Positions 34,506-44,137 of a stretch of 64,000 nucleotides of DNA are shown piece by piece (the first letter of the stretch is position 1; every line of letters begins with the position of its first letter). Source of the DNA: AP-15 sp963790875 (GTDB lineage Bacteria > Pseudomonadota > Alphaproteobacteria > ATCC43930 > CGMCC-115725); the NCBI GenBank assembly GCA_963790875.1, contig CAWBQT010000003.1, positions 434,001-498,000 on the forward strand, written 5' to 3'. Under the pieces are notes generated by a model. It searched no databases. It was not told where the DNA came from and saw only the letters and a list, made by a program, of their open reading frames with translations. A program made the translations under genes and the position numbers.

Positions 34506-35822
34506 ATGGACCAGCGGCACGCGCAAGAGCTGATCATCGACGATCGCGCGAACGGCATCTTTCGGGTCAACCGGCGGGCTTTCACCGACCCGGCCATCCT
34601 CGAAGTCGAGCAGCGTGAGATCTTCGACCGCTCGTGGCTCTATGCCGGACACGCCTCCGAGATCGGCTCGTCTGGCGATTTCGTCACCCGCCGGGTCGGC
34701 GGCCGGCCGATCATCCTGGCGCGCGACCTCGCGGGAAAGCCGCACGCACTGATCAACAGCTGCCCGCATCGCGGCAACATCGTCTGCCGCGAGCGCAAAG
34801 GCACGGCAGAGAATTTCGTCTGTTTCTATCACGCCTGGAATTTCGAGCTCGACGGGTCGCTCGCCGGCGTGCCGGGCGAAGATTCCTACACGCCGGCCTT
34901 CGATCGCGGCGCGATGGGGATGCGCCCGGTGCCGCGGTTCGAGAACTACCGCGGCATGCTGTTCGTCAATTTCGACGCGCAGGCCGAGGATCTCGTCGCC
35001 TATCTCGGCAACGCCCGAGAATATCTCGACTATATGCTCGATTTCGGCGGCGAGGAGGTCGAGATCGTCGAGGGCGCGCAGGCCTACAGCATGAAGGCCA
35101 ACTGGAAACTGCTGATCGAGAACAGTATCGACGGCTATCACGCGATGTCGACGCATCACCGCTATTTCGTGCAGTACCTCGCGGATATCGGCGCCGACAC
35201 CACCGGCTGGACCGGGCCGCGCCGGCAATGGGGCGTCGGCCTGGCGCTCGGCGGCGGCCACAGCGTCATCGAGAACCCGCAACGGCCGACGCCGATACTG
35301 ACCCGCGCGAAACCGGAACTCGACGCGATCCGCGCCCGGCTCGTCGACAAATACGGCCCGGAGCGCGCCCGCCGCATCGCCGATTTCAACCGCAACCTGT
35401 TCATCTTCCCGAACCTGATCCTGATCTCGAACTGGCACACGATCCGCACCTGGTACCCGCTGGCACCCGACTACATCGAGATCGACGCCTGGGCCGTCTT
35501 GCCGAACAACGATTCGCCGGAATTGCGCCAGAAGCGGCTCGAGAACTTCATCTCGTTCCTCGGGCCGGCCGGGTTCGGCACCCCCGACGACGTCTCCGGT
35601 CTCGAAGGCTGCCAGCGCGGTTTTGCGGCCTGGCGCGAGCTGCCCTGGTCGGACATCTCGCGCGGCATGGGGCGCGAGCAGCCGACGAGCCAGGACGAAT
35701 TGCAGATGCGCGCCTTCTGGCGGCGCTGGAACGCGCTGATGCACGGGCTGCGCGGCCCGACCGACTGTTCCGACCGGCCGGCCCCATTGGGTGGAACCGT
35801 TAATCGCGCCGCGGCCGATTGA
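34506..35822 (+). CDS. Aromatic ring-hydroxylating dioxygenase, large (alpha) subunit
   Basis: A 438-residue Rieske non-haem iron oxygenase subunit. The Rieske cluster ligands are in CPHRGNIVC and FVCFYHAWNFEL. The catalytic iron site begins at WKLLIENSIDGYHAMSTHHR, where Asp bridges the Rieske and iron centres and two His bind the iron. GGAGGGAGGA precedes the ATG. With the beta subunit 10 bp downstream it forms the hydroxylase that inserts both oxygens into an aromatic or heteroaromatic acid; ferredoxin and reductase genes are not nearby. The residues that set substrate range cannot be interpreted here. Confidence 0.92.
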   Translation: MDQRHAQELIIDDRANGIFRVNRRAFTDPAILEVEQREIFDRSWLYAGHASEIGSSGDFVTRRVGGRPIILARDLAGKPHALINSCPHRGNIVCRERKGTAENFVCFYHAWNFELDGSLAGVPGEDSYTPAFDRGAMGMRPVPRFENYRGMLFVNFDAQAEDLVAYLGNAREYLDYMLDFGGEEVEIVEGAQAYSMKANWKLLIENSIDGYHAMSTHHRYFVQYLADIGADTTGWTGPRRQWGVGLALGGGHSVIENPQRPTPILTRAKPELDAIRARLVDKYGPERARRIADFNRNLFIFPNLILISNWHTIRTWYPLAPDYIEIDAWAVLPNNDSPELRQKRLENFISFLGPAGFGTPDDVSGLEGCQRGFAAWRELPWSDISRGMGREQPTSQDELQMRAFWRRWNALMHGLRGPTDCSDRPAPLGGTVNRAAAD

Positions 35823-35831
35823 GGCAGCGCC

Positions 35832-36314
35832 ATGGCTGAGATTACCCTCGGCGAGGTCGAGCGCTTCCTCGTCGACGAGGCGGCATTGCTCGACGAATGG
35901 CGGCTCGAGGAATGGCTCGCGCTGTTCGCCGAGGACGGCCGCTATCTCGTGCCGTCGCTCGACGCGCCGCAATCCGATCACCGCAATGCGATGTTCCTGA
36001 TCGCCGACGACCGCCGCAACCTCGCCTCGCGCGTCCATCAGCTGCTCGGGCGCAGCACCTGGGCCGAGAACCCGCGCTCGCGCACCCGCCGCCTCGTGAC
36101 CAATTTCCGCATTCTCGATGCCGAGGGCGAGAGCGTTACGGCGACCGTGAATTTCGCGGTCTGGCGCTTTCAGCACGAGGCGACCGACGTCTATGTCGGC
36201 CGCTACGTCGATGTGCTGGCGCGCGGGCCATCCGGTCTGATGTTCCGCGAGCGGCGCGCCATCCTCGATCTCGAAACGCTGCGCCCGCACGGCAAATTGA
36301 GCTTCATCCTCTGA
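35832..36314 (+). CDS. Aromatic ring-hydroxylating dioxygenase, small (beta) subunit
   Basis: A 160-residue NTF2-fold subunit of the same hydroxylase: VERFLVDEAALLDEWRLEEW, then LFAEDGRYLVPSLDAP and NAMFLIADDRRNLASRVHQL match the beta-subunit pattern, and the C-terminal strands (VYVGRYVDVLARGPSGLMFR) complete it. It stabilises the alpha trimer and has no cofactor. It starts 10 bp after the alpha stop and is clearly in the same operon. Confidence 0.9.
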   Translation: MAEITLGEVERFLVDEAALLDEWRLEEWLALFAEDGRYLVPSLDAPQSDHRNAMFLIADDRRNLASRVHQLLGRSTWAENPRSRTRRLVTNFRILDAEGESVTATVNFAVWRFQHEATDVYVGRYVDVLARGPSGLMFRERRAILDLETLRPHGKLSFIL

Positions 36315-36468
36315 TCGCGCCGGCGCGCGCCCGCGCACCAAGTTTTTGGCCTCGGGCCGCGGCTGTGAGGCGCCTCACACCGGCTCGGTTCGCTGTGCAG
36401 CAAACTTATGCCCGACGCCGCACGGTGCCGCGAATGCCGCGCAGCCGGCGGCGCTGCGGGGGCGAACC

Positions 36469-37374
36469 GTGGGAAACATCGTTCTTCTGTTCGCGTGCCT
36501 GGCGATCGGCATGGCATTGCGCAAATTGGGCCGCGTGCCGGACGGCGCACACAACGCGATCAATGCCTTCATCATCCATGTTTCGTTGCCGGCGCTGACC
36601 CTCCTGCAGATCCACCGGATCGTGCTGCAGCCGGATCTCGTCTATTCGGTGGCGATGCCATGGCTGCTCTTTGCGATTGGCGCGGCGTTCTTCTGGGCCC
36701 TCTCGAAGGCTCTCGAGTTTTCGCCGGCGACGACCGGTGCCTTGATGCTGTCGGGCGGCCTCGCCAACACCTCTTTTGTCGGCCTGCCGATGATCGAGAC
36801 CTTTTACGGCCGCGGCGACATGGCGATCGGCATCCTGATCGACCAGCTCGGCACCTACCTCGTGCTGAGCACCGCCGGCATCGCGGTCGCGGCGGCCTAT
36901 TCGACCGGCACGCACTCGACCGCCGAGATTGCCCGGCGCGTCTTCACCTTCCCGCCGTTCCTGGCGCTGCTCTTGGCGCTGGCCCTGATGCGCGTCGCCT
37001 ATCCGCCCTGGATCGCCGAGGTGCTGGGCCGGCTCGCCGCGACCCTGGCGCCATTGGCGCTGGTTTCGGTCGGCCTGCAATTGCGGCTCGGGGAGCTGCG
37101 CGGCAACCGCTCGCCGTTGGCGCTCGGCCTCGGCTTCAAGCTGCTGCTGGCGCCGCTCCTTATCGCGCTCCTTTATGTCGGGCTATTGCGCGCGACCGGC
37201 GAGGTGATCCGCGTCACCCTCTTCGAGGCGGCGATGGGACCGATGATCGGCGGCGCCATCGTTGCGATCCAGCACGGCCTCGACCCGCCCTTGATCACCT
37301 TGATGGTCGGTCTCGGCATCACGCTTTCGTTCCTGACTTTGCCGGCCTGGTGGTACGGGCTGCAACTCCTCTGA
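36469..37374 (+). CDS. AEC (auxin efflux carrier) family transporter
   Basis: A 301-residue inner-membrane carrier with about ten hydrophobic helices. Family features are AINAFIIHVSLPALTLLQIH in helix 2, SGGLANTSFVGLPMIETFYG in the first repeat, and FEAAMGPMIGGAIVAIQHG in the second. The GTG at 36469 with a GGGGG site gives a protein of normal AEC length; the frame extends upstream but without membrane-like character. AEC proteins move small organic acids; next to a dioxygenase it may import or export the aromatic acid or a product. Last gene of that operon. Confidence 0.88.
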   Translation: MGNIVLLFACLAIGMALRKLGRVPDGAHNAINAFIIHVSLPALTLLQIHRIVLQPDLVYSVAMPWLLFAIGAAFFWALSKALEFSPATTGALMLSGGLANTSFVGLPMIETFYGRGDMAIGILIDQLGTYLVLSTAGIAVAAAYSTGTHSTAEIARRVFTFPPFLALLLALALMRVAYPPWIAEVLGRLAATLAPLALVSVGLQLRLGELRGNRSPLALGLGFKLLLAPLLIALLYVGLLRATGEVIRVTLFEAAMGPMIGGAIVAIQHGLDPPLITLMVGLGITLSFLTLPAWWYGLQLL

Positions 37375-37439
37375 GGCCTGGGCGACCGGCCGTGCCATGC
37401 TATAGTGGCCCGGCCCACAGCCAGCCGATCGCTACCACG

Positions 37440-38504
37440 ATGAAGGTTTCACGCCGCCTGTCGTGGCCCGTCAGAGACCTCTTGTGGTTTACCGCGATCG
37501 GCGCGGTCGTCGGTGCTGCGTATGGCCATCTGATGGCGATGTTGGACGGCCTCCCGTTCCTCTGCTTCGCCGGATTGCCGCGTGGGGCTTTTACCGGCGT
37601 CATGATCACCGGCCTCCTATTTGCCTTCGAGCGGGGCCTGGCACAGACGGCGAGGGCGCGGCTGGCCGAGACGCCTTTTCTGGTGCACCTGGCAATCAAA
37701 ACCGTCGTTTACCTCGTTATCATCTTGTTTGAACTCGTCGTTGGGGCCCGGCTCTTGCCGGCGCCGAACGAGGTTGGGCTCGCGCTGCCGATCGGGCGGG
37801 GCGCGGTGCTGTTTTCGTTTGCCGTGGTCTTGGCAATCAGGTTCATCGATGACGTCAACCATCTGCTCGGCCAGAATGCGCTGCTCAATTTCGTGACCGG
37901 CCGTTATTACCGGCCGCGGCTGGAGCAGCGCATCTTTCTCTTCATCGATATCGAGGGGTCGACGGCCCTCGCCGAGCGGCTTGGCGAACTATCCTTTCAC
38001 CGCCTCGTCAACCGCTTTGTCGTCGATATCGCCGCCCCGATCGTGGCGTCCTACGGCGAAATCTACCGATACGTCGGCGACGAGTTGATCGCGACCTGGA
38101 AATTGTCGGACAGCGCCGCCGCCGCACATTGCGTGCATGCCTGCTTTGGCGCACTCGACCGATTGGCCGAGCTGGGCCCGGTTTATCTGCGCGACTTCGG
38201 CGCAACCATCCATTGCCGAGCCGGACTGCATTGCGGTCCGGTGGTGGCAGGCGAGATGGGATCCGTCAAAAAAGAAATCGTCTTTCTCGGCGATACGGTC
38301 AACACCGCCGCCCGCATTCTGGAATTCTGCCGGCAAGCCGGCCACCGCGTTCTCGCTTCGGCGACTTTGATCGATCTTGTCGATTTGCCTCCAAGCATCG
38401 GCAAGCGCCCGCTCGGCGAATTGCGGCTGCGCGGCAAGGAAAGTAACGTAGTCCTTTATGCGCTCGAAAAAATGCCCGGCGGTCCGGCAGCCATTGCTGC
38501 ATAA
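37440..38504 (+). CDS. Membrane class III adenylate/guanylate cyclase
   Basis: A 354-residue cyclase. Four hydrophobic segments make up the first 150 residues (LLWFTAIGAVVGAAYGHLMA; AFTGVMITGLLFAFERG; FLVHLAIKTVVYLVIILFEL; AVLFSFAVVLAIRFID). The cytosolic catalytic domain has LFIDIEGSTALAERLGE (metal Asp), IYRYVGDELIATW (second metal Asp) and FLGDTVNTAARILEFCR (Asn-Arg pair). All catalytic residues appear present. It makes cAMP, or cGMP if the purine pocket differs. Start chosen at the ATG at 37440, the first before membrane-like sequence. It stands alone. The relic at 14067 is a fragment of a similar enzyme. Confidence 0.88.
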   Translation: MKVSRRLSWPVRDLLWFTAIGAVVGAAYGHLMAMLDGLPFLCFAGLPRGAFTGVMITGLLFAFERGLAQTARARLAETPFLVHLAIKTVVYLVIILFELVVGARLLPAPNEVGLALPIGRGAVLFSFAVVLAIRFIDDVNHLLGQNALLNFVTGRYYRPRLEQRIFLFIDIEGSTALAERLGELSFHRLVNRFVVDIAAPIVASYGEIYRYVGDELIATWKLSDSAAAAHCVHACFGALDRLAELGPVYLRDFGATIHCRAGLHCGPVVAGEMGSVKKEIVFLGDTVNTAARILEFCRQAGHRVLASATLIDLVDLPPSIGKRPLGELRLRGKESNVVLYALEKMPGGPAAIAA

Positions 38505-38613
38505 GCAAGCATTCGAACTCGAGGGATCTCGGTCATCGGGACCCTCAACCAATCGAGTGTAACCTGTCAGCTCCTACCAAATAAATTGCACGATGTTCGA
38601 GAGAGGATGATCG

Positions 38614-38976
38614 ATGGCTGCCGACGAAGATCTCGCCGCGCGCATGCGTGCCGTTTTGGCAGGGACTGGTACGGTGCGGGAAGTCAGGATGTTCGGCGGG
38701 CTGTGTTTCATGCTGGACGGCAACATGCTTGCCGGCGCCTCAAAGCGCGGCCTGCTCGTCCGGGTCGGCAAAGACCGGGAGTGCGATGCGCTGGCACGGC
38801 CGGACGCGCAGCCGATGGCGATGACCGGGCGGCCGATGCCGGGCTACGTCCTTGTCGATCCGCCGCCACGGGACGACGAGACATTGCGCGACTGGCTCGC
38901 CCTCGCCGTCGCCTTCGTGACTACGCTGCCGGCAAAGGTCGCAAAACCGCCGTCCCGGCGCAGAAGGACCCGATAA
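38614..38976 (+). CDS. TfoX N-terminal domain protein
   Basis: A 120-residue protein holding only the TfoX N-terminal domain: VREVRMFGGLCFMLDGNMLA, SKRGLLVRVGKDRECDALAR and MTGRPMPGYVLVDPPP are its signature blocks. In enterobacteria TfoX controls competence, but short single-domain members in other bacteria have unknown roles, some in stress response. The C-terminal AKPPSRRRRTR tail is basic. Its end overlaps the end of the leftward phosphoesterase by about 55 bp, a convergent overlap. Confidence 0.85.
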   Translation: MAADEDLAARMRAVLAGTGTVREVRMFGGLCFMLDGNMLAGASKRGLLVRVGKDRECDALARPDAQPMAMTGRPMPGYVLVDPPPRDDETLRDWLALAVAFVTTLPAKVAKPPSRRRRTR

Positions 38977-41086
38977 GGGAAGTGCCGTCAGGGCCCCACG
39001 CCGAGCAGGTCGTCAGCTGCTTGATCAGGGCCGCGGCGGCGGCCGGATCGATCGGCTGGTTATCGAAGGCGGCATTTTCCAGCATTGCGATCATCTTGCC
39101 GGCGAGTGCGTCGCGTGCCGTCGTCAGCGCCTTGATGCGCGCGTCGAGCATCGCGTAAGTCGCGGCATCCCCCCGGCCGCGACGGTTGCGATGCCGGTCA
39201 GGGTCCGGGCGCAGAGTTTGCCGCGCGTCGCTTCGATCGCCTTGTAGGTCTGCGCCAACAGCGAAAGCAGATTGCTGCCGGTCCGCAGCGAGGCCGGCAG
39301 CGCCTTTGGCGACAGCGGCTCGAACAGCACGCGGCCGTCATGCTGATAGTCGTCCTTGAGCCCGACGAGCGCGAGGATCGTCGGCCGGATGTCGGTCTCG
39401 TCGCTGAACACGTCGCCGAAAGTGCCGAGCGGGAGCACGCCCGGCCCGACCATGCCGAGCCAGGTATTGGTGATCTGGTTCTGGAAATCGCCGTGGTTCC
39501 AGGCATCGTACGGATATTCGGAAGAGCAGCTCCTGGCATTGCTTTTCGGCGTGCAGAGCGGTGGCGGCGTCTTGCCTGAGGTCAGGAAGTAGTAGTCGTC
39601 GTTGCCGAACATGATGAAGTTCGGCGTCCGATTGGGATCGGCGGTCACCATGTGTAGCAGCTTCTGCTCGGCCTGATCGGCAAGTGCCGCGGCGTGGTGG
39701 TTGGTGCCGCCGTTCGGTCCATCGACCGGGTCGAAGCCGAGCGCCGCGCCGGCCTCCCGTTCGAGGTTGCGGGTCTTGAGGTCGGTCTGACCGGGATCGC
39801 CGTTGATGTAGAAGGTCGGCGCCGAGTCGAAGTGGAGCGCAAACGACGTCGTGTCGCCGAATTCGGTGGCGATCACTGAGTCGAGAGTGTTATCGATCTC
39901 GCCTTTTTTCGCGTATGTGCAAGGCGTCGTGACGCCGTTGCAGCCCACCGGCGACGGCGCGTTGCCGACGAAATGATCATTCTCGTCGGCGGTGATGATG
40001 AAGAGGGTGTTCCCCTTCGTGATGCCATCCTTCGCCAGACGCGCGAAGAACTCGCCGAAGGCCTTGTTGAAGGCGGCGAGGTTCTTGACAAAGCCGGCCT
40101 CGCCGGGCCCAAAAGTCCCGACCTTGTTGGGGTTGACGCCGGACAGCGCCTCCTGGTTGTTGTCGTGAGCATCCTCGATATAGCCGGTGACGACCGGGAC
40201 GCCGGCCTCGAGCATCGTTGCCAGATAGCCCAAGGTTTGCGCCGGCGTCGGGTCAAAGCCGGGAAAACCGGGGTTGCCGTGGCTGTCGGCGATGACCTTG
40301 CCGTCGAGATCCTTGACCGGTCCGCCGGGTGAGACCTGCGGCTGGACATTGATGTTGCCGAAAAGGCCGCTAAAGCCGCTGTACCCGCCAGGTTCGTCCT
40401 TCGACAGATCGGGCGCGCTGTGCCGGGCGCAGAGCGCGCTGTCCTTGGCGCAGTGAATGCTGAAATCCTTCGTAATCCGCTACCCCGAGAGCCGGGTGCC
40501 GCTCGGCAAACTTCGCCTGCGGCGAATTCTTGCCGAAGACCGTGACGACGTCGCCGGGGATGTTCTCGAACTCGATATTGGCGGTCGAAAAGGCGCCGTA
40601 GTCACAGCCGGCGCGGGTGAACGGCACCCACGGCGCCGGCGCGTTCTTGCCCTGGAGGTCGAGCATCTCCGGCAGCCCGTCGGACAATAAGCTCGTCCAA
40701 TAGGTGAAGGAACTCGGGAATTCAGTCGCGACGCCGTTGTGGAACAGCCCGAAGTTGTTGCCGATCGGCACCCCGAACTTGTCGCCATAGACCCCGGTCA
40801 GGGATGTCGTGATGTCGACCGACGTATGGGAAATCAGGCCGGTGTGATGATCGGTGAAAACGGCGCCTTGTCCGCGCAGGAAATTGAGGAGGTTGGGTAT
40901 CTGCTCGAGGTCGGATGGCACGTTCGGATCGTCGCGGCGGAGATGCACGTTGTCGAACTGGCTGTAGACGATGTGCCCGATGCCATTCGCGAAATGGCAT
41001 TGCGCGGGGGCCGCTGCGGCGAATGCAGGCCGGCCCGCGATGGCGGCGAGCAACGCCGCAAGCGCAACAAGCAACGGTCTCCACAT
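38921..41086 (-). pseudogene. Secreted phosphoesterase (alkaline phosphatase superfamily), two frame breaks
   Basis: The start at 41086 (MWRPLLVALAALLAAIAG, signal peptide) has GGGGAGCC upstream. The N-terminal part (YSQFDNVHLRRDDPN, TDHHTGLISHTSVDITTSLT) runs to about 40465, where one extra base moves the frame; the middle part contains NTLFIITADENDHFVGN and VFSDETDIRPTILALVGLKD. A second change falls in a six-C run at 39169-39174 (plus strand), after which ARIKALTTARDALAGKMIAM completes the C-terminus. Both lesions could be sequencing indels; the homopolymer one especially. The conserved Asp/His pattern suggests a metal-dependent phosphoesterase. It is unlike the phosphoesterase at 16167. 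Confidence 0.7.
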
Positions 41087-41269
41087 GGCGAGGCTCCCCG
41101 ATTGCGCGCTGAGCAGCGCGTGCCGCAAACCTATGGGCGAAGTGTTGCCCGGCCGGGGTCATCTCGATGACAAAATCGTGACCGTCAACGGGTCGCTGCT
41201 TTTCGTCGCTCCCGACAAGTCGGCGCGGTAAACTCCCAGCTCCGACACCGCGAAGAGCGAGGCGAAGCC

Positions 41270-41671
41270 ATGGAACCGAATGCCGCAACCGCCGCCAAAC
41301 CGATCAAGATTCCCGGCCCCGACCATCCGATCACGATCGAACGCAATCCGGCGCGGGTCATCGTGTCGATCGCCGGCCGGACCGTCGCCGACACCCGCGA
41401 AGCCTTGAGCCTGCGCGAGGCGACCTATCCGGCGGTCCACTACATTCCCCGCAAGGATATCGACATGACGCTCCTCGCCCGCACCGATCACTCGACCTAC
41501 TGCCCTTACAAAGGCGATTGCAGCTATTTCAGCATTCCGCTCGGCGGCGAGCGTTCGGCGAACGCGGTGTGGAGCTACGAGCAGCCTTACCCCGCCTGCG
41601 CGTCGATCAAGGATTATCTCGCCTTCTACCCGACCCGCGTCGACGCGATCGAAGAACGAAAAGAGGCCTGA
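41270..41671 (+). CDS. DUF427 domain protein
   Basis: A 133-residue protein of the DUF427 family. Typical blocks are HPITIERNPARVIVSIAGRT, VADTREALSLREATYPAVHY, IPRKDIDMTLLARTDHSTYC and CPYKGDCSYFSI. The TDHSTYCPYKGDCSYF string is the most conserved family region and holds His and two Cys that could bind a ligand or metal; biochemical function is not known. GAGG lies upstream of the ATG. It has no obvious operon partner. Confidence 0.9.
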   Translation: MEPNAATAAKPIKIPGPDHPITIERNPARVIVSIAGRTVADTREALSLREATYPAVHYIPRKDIDMTLLARTDHSTYCPYKGDCSYFSIPLGGERSANAVWSYEQPYPACASIKDYLAFYPTRVDAIEERKEA

Positions 41672-41724
41672 GGCGGTGGACGGGAGTCGATGCCGGTCGT
41701 GAGGCTCCTCGTGCGGGGGTGCGG

Positions 41725-42076
41725 ATGACCCGCGCGCCGGGCTGGCTGATTGTTGCGTTGGCACTCGGGCTCTTCGGCTGCACCAACCCGTATGATCCTG
41801 CCCAGAATGCGCTCGGCGGGGGCCTGATCGGAGCCGGTACCGGTGCCGCGATCGGGGCGGCCGCCGGCGGCGGGCCGGGCGCCGCATTGGGGGCGGCGGT
41901 CGGCGGCGCGGTCGGGATCGTGGGCGGCGCCGCGAGTACGCCGCCGCAAGGTTATTACGGCTACGCCGGGTACCCACCTTACGGCTATTCCGGCCTATGG
42001 ACCGCCGGCCTATGGACCGCCGCCCTACGGCCCGCCCGCTTATGGTTATCCCGGTTACGGATATCCCGCCTATTGA
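41725..42076 (+). pseudogene. Glycine-zipper lipoprotein with PAYG repeats, frame-broken
   Basis: The signal ends in a lipobox (LIVALALGLFGC), so the mature protein would be a lipid-anchored envelope protein. A glycine-zipper stretch follows (GGGLIGAGTGAAIGAAAGGG). The tail reads PPQGYYGYAGYPPYGY and then, one base out of phase from about 41985, IPAYGPPAYGPPPYGPPAYG and YPGYGYPAY with a stop at 42076. Tyr/Pro/Gly repeats in the second frame continue those of the first, so the true gene is the sum of both. Role in the envelope unknown; compare the PPYY tail at 14317. Confidence 0.65.
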
Positions 42077-42096
42077 TAGCCCGAGGGGCGAGGGCT

Positions 42097-43452
42097 GTGC
42101 TTGACGATGGCAGAGAATTCGCTCCCCGAATGCAGCCGTCGCGCCGCCGGGTGACCGGAGCGGTCGCATCGGAGCCGTCTGTCCCGGCTGCTGGCGAGGT
42201 CGAGGAAACCGCCCATCTCGCGTTGCTGGTCGGCCGCCTGCTGCTGTTGAACGGCGCCGATACCGACGCGGTCGAGAGCGCGGTCGCGCGCTTCGCGGCG
42301 TCGTTCGGCGGCGAGGCGCATCTCCTGGTCAGCTACGAGGCGTTGCTGCTGACGCTCGTGGCTGGCGAAGAATTTCGCACCAAGATCGGCCCGCGGGTGC
42401 CGGGAATGAATGTCGGCATGACCGCCGTTGCCGAGCTCAATCGACTGGTCGACGACGCCGCGGCCGGACGGCTCGGCCTCGCTGCGGCGCGTCAGGCGCT
42501 CGACGCGATCGAGCACCGGCAGCCCGAATACGGGCGTTGGCTTGTCGTCGCGGCACTCGGCCTGACCGCGGCGAGCTTGAGCCGCCTGTTCGGCGGCGAC
42601 TGGCCGACCTTCTTTGCGACTTTCGTAGCCGGCGCCGCCGCAACTTGGCTGCGCCTCGAACTCGCGCGCCGCCGCGTCAATCCGATCGCGATCCCGTTCG
42701 CCGCCGCCTGCCTCGGCGGCATCGTCGGCGGCGCGGCCGTGCTGTTGGGCGCCAAGGGCACGCCGTCCTTATGCCTTGTCGCTCCCGGCATGATCCTGGT
42801 GCCGGGCGTGCCGCTGATCAACGGCGTGCAGGACATGATCAAGAACCATATGACCTTGGGATTGAGCCGACTCGGCTTTGCGGGTCTGGTGACCGTGGCG
42901 ATCGCCCTCGGCCTCTTTGCCGCGACGGTCGCGACCCGCGTCGCGATCCCGGTCGTCGAGCCAGCGCGGGTCATCGCGATCCCCGAGGATGCGCTGTTCT
43001 CGGCCTCGGCCGCGCTCGGTTACGCCTTCCTGTTCAACGTTCCGGCCCGCGTCGCCTGGGCCTGTGTGCTGTGCGGCATCGCCAGCCACACGACGCGCAC
43101 CTTCTCCCTCGAATGCGGGCTCGACATCGTCGCCGGCACCCTCGTCGGCGCGTTCTTCGCCGGTTGCCTCGCCCAAGGCTTTGCGCGTTATTTCCGCGCG
43201 CCGGCCGCCGCTTTCGCCTTTCCTGGCGTCGTCGCGATGGTGCCGGGCGCCTATGCCTTCCGCGCCGTCCTTGGCGCCTTGCAGATCGCGCACGGCACCG
43301 CAGCCCCGCCGGTCGTCACCGAGACCCTGGCGCTCGGCTTCATGGTCGGTCTGATGGTCGCGGCGATCGCCGTCGGCATCGCCGCCCCGGTGCTGCTGTT
43401 CGCGCCACGCCACGCCGAGCGCAGCCCCGCCTATCCGCACGGCCGCGGCTAG
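42097..43452 (+). CDS. Threonine/serine exporter family protein (ThrE-like)
   Basis: A 451-residue inner-membrane protein with a cytoplasmic N-terminal half domain and about ten hydrophobic helices. GGEAHLLVSYEALLLTLVAG and PRVPGMNVGMTAVAELNRLV are ThrE-type N-domain blocks, and TPSLCLVAPGMILVPGVPLI and VVAMVPGAYAFRAVLGALQI are the repeated motifs of the two membrane halves. Both the ThrE and the ThrE-2 parts are in one chain. Predicted function is export of threonine, serine or related metabolites. GTG at 42097 is preferred because a GAGGGC stretch precedes it. It lies 21 bp past the lipoprotein stop. Confidence 0.85.
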   Translation: MLDDGREFAPRMQPSRRRVTGAVASEPSVPAAGEVEETAHLALLVGRLLLLNGADTDAVESAVARFAASFGGEAHLLVSYEALLLTLVAGEEFRTKIGPRVPGMNVGMTAVAELNRLVDDAAAGRLGLAAARQALDAIEHRQPEYGRWLVVAALGLTAASLSRLFGGDWPTFFATFVAGAAATWLRLELARRRVNPIAIPFAAACLGGIVGGAAVLLGAKGTPSLCLVAPGMILVPGVPLINGVQDMIKNHMTLGLSRLGFAGLVTVAIALGLFAATVATRVAIPVVEPARVIAIPEDALFSASAALGYAFLFNVPARVAWACVLCGIASHTTRTFSLECGLDIVAGTLVGAFFAGCLAQGFARYFRAPAAAFAFPGVVAMVPGAYAFRAVLGALQIAHGTAAPPVVTETLALGFMVGLMVAAIAVGIAAPVLLFAPRHAERSPAYPHGRG

Positions 43453-43514
43453 GCCGCGTCGCCCCCACCCCGGTACATCCGGTCGAGGGGTAGAGCGCGC
43501 TTTCGACCCCGGCA

Positions 43515-44024
43515 TCAGCCGATCCCTCGGGCGCGACTGCGCGAGCGCAGGGTCTCGACCGGCAATCGCGTCGTTTCCTTCAGCCGGTCGAGTACGATGG
43601 ACGAGCGGACACGCGCCACACTCTGATGCGGCAGGAGCACGTCGTTGATCAGCACCGACAGGCTTTTCAGGTCGGCGAGCACGGCCTTCAGCAGATAGTC
43701 GTTGTCGCCGCTGACGGCGTGCGCCTCCTGCACCTCGTCGACATCGGCTACGAGCTGGCGGAATCTCTGGGCGTTGTCGCCGCTATGCGTCGCGAGCGTC
43801 ACCTGGATGAAGACGAGGAGCTCGAAGCCCAGCGCCTCGGCGGCGAGCTCGGCCCGATAGCCGCGGATCAGGCCAGATGCCTCCAGCGCGGCGCGGCGGC
43901 GCGAGCATTGCGACGGCGAGAGGCCGATCCGCTCGGCAAGTTCGTGATTGGTCAGTCTGCCGTTGTCCTGCAGCGCCGAAAGCAACCGGACGTCGAAAGC
44001 GTCGAGCGAGACCGTTCGGTGCAT
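43515..44024 (-). CDS. Lrp/AsnC family transcriptional regulator
   Basis: A 169-residue regulator. The helix-turn-helix is LLSALQDNGRLTNHELAERI and GLSPSQCSRRRAALEASGLI; the C-terminal RAM domain runs ELLVFIQVTLATHSGDN to SGDNDYLLKAVLADLKSLSV. The ATG at 44024 gives the usual length. It is divergent from hppD-hmgA, so it probably activates or represses tyrosine degradation in response to an amino acid or a breakdown product. Confidence 0.9.
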   Translation of the reverse strand: MHRTVSLDAFDVRLLSALQDNGRLTNHELAERIGLSPSQCSRRRAALEASGLIRGYRAELAAEALGFELLVFIQVTLATHSGDNAQRFRQLVADVDEVQEAHAVSGDNDYLLKAVLADLKSLSVLINDVLLPHQSVARVRSSIVLDRLKETTRLPVETLRSRSRARGIG

Positions 44025-44039
44025 GAAGTTCCATCCAGC

Positions 44040-44056
44040 TGCGCATTTTGTGCACA
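44040..44056. promoter_or_regulatory. Possible Lrp/AsnC operator
   Basis: TGCGCA and TGCACA are separated by TTTTG, giving an imperfect dyad 16 bp before the regulator start and about 82 bp before hppD. The AT-rich centre is typical for Lrp-type sites. Weak evidence. Confidence 0.3.
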
Positions 44057-44137
44057 GAAGGTAGCAAGCGTGATCCCCTTTGCACACACCTTGCGGCCGC
44101 TCGGCGCTAGCCTATTCGGGCAGCAAGGAGAGCACCG

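Noticed and set aside
34419..36341. 640-residue leftward frame across the dioxygenase genes
   Set aside because: Shadow of the alpha and beta subunit genes, with no recognisable motif.
36408..37439. N-terminal extension of the cyclase frame through the AEC gene
   Set aside because: The extension is the out-of-frame AEC gene; the ATG at 37440 begins membrane-like sequence.
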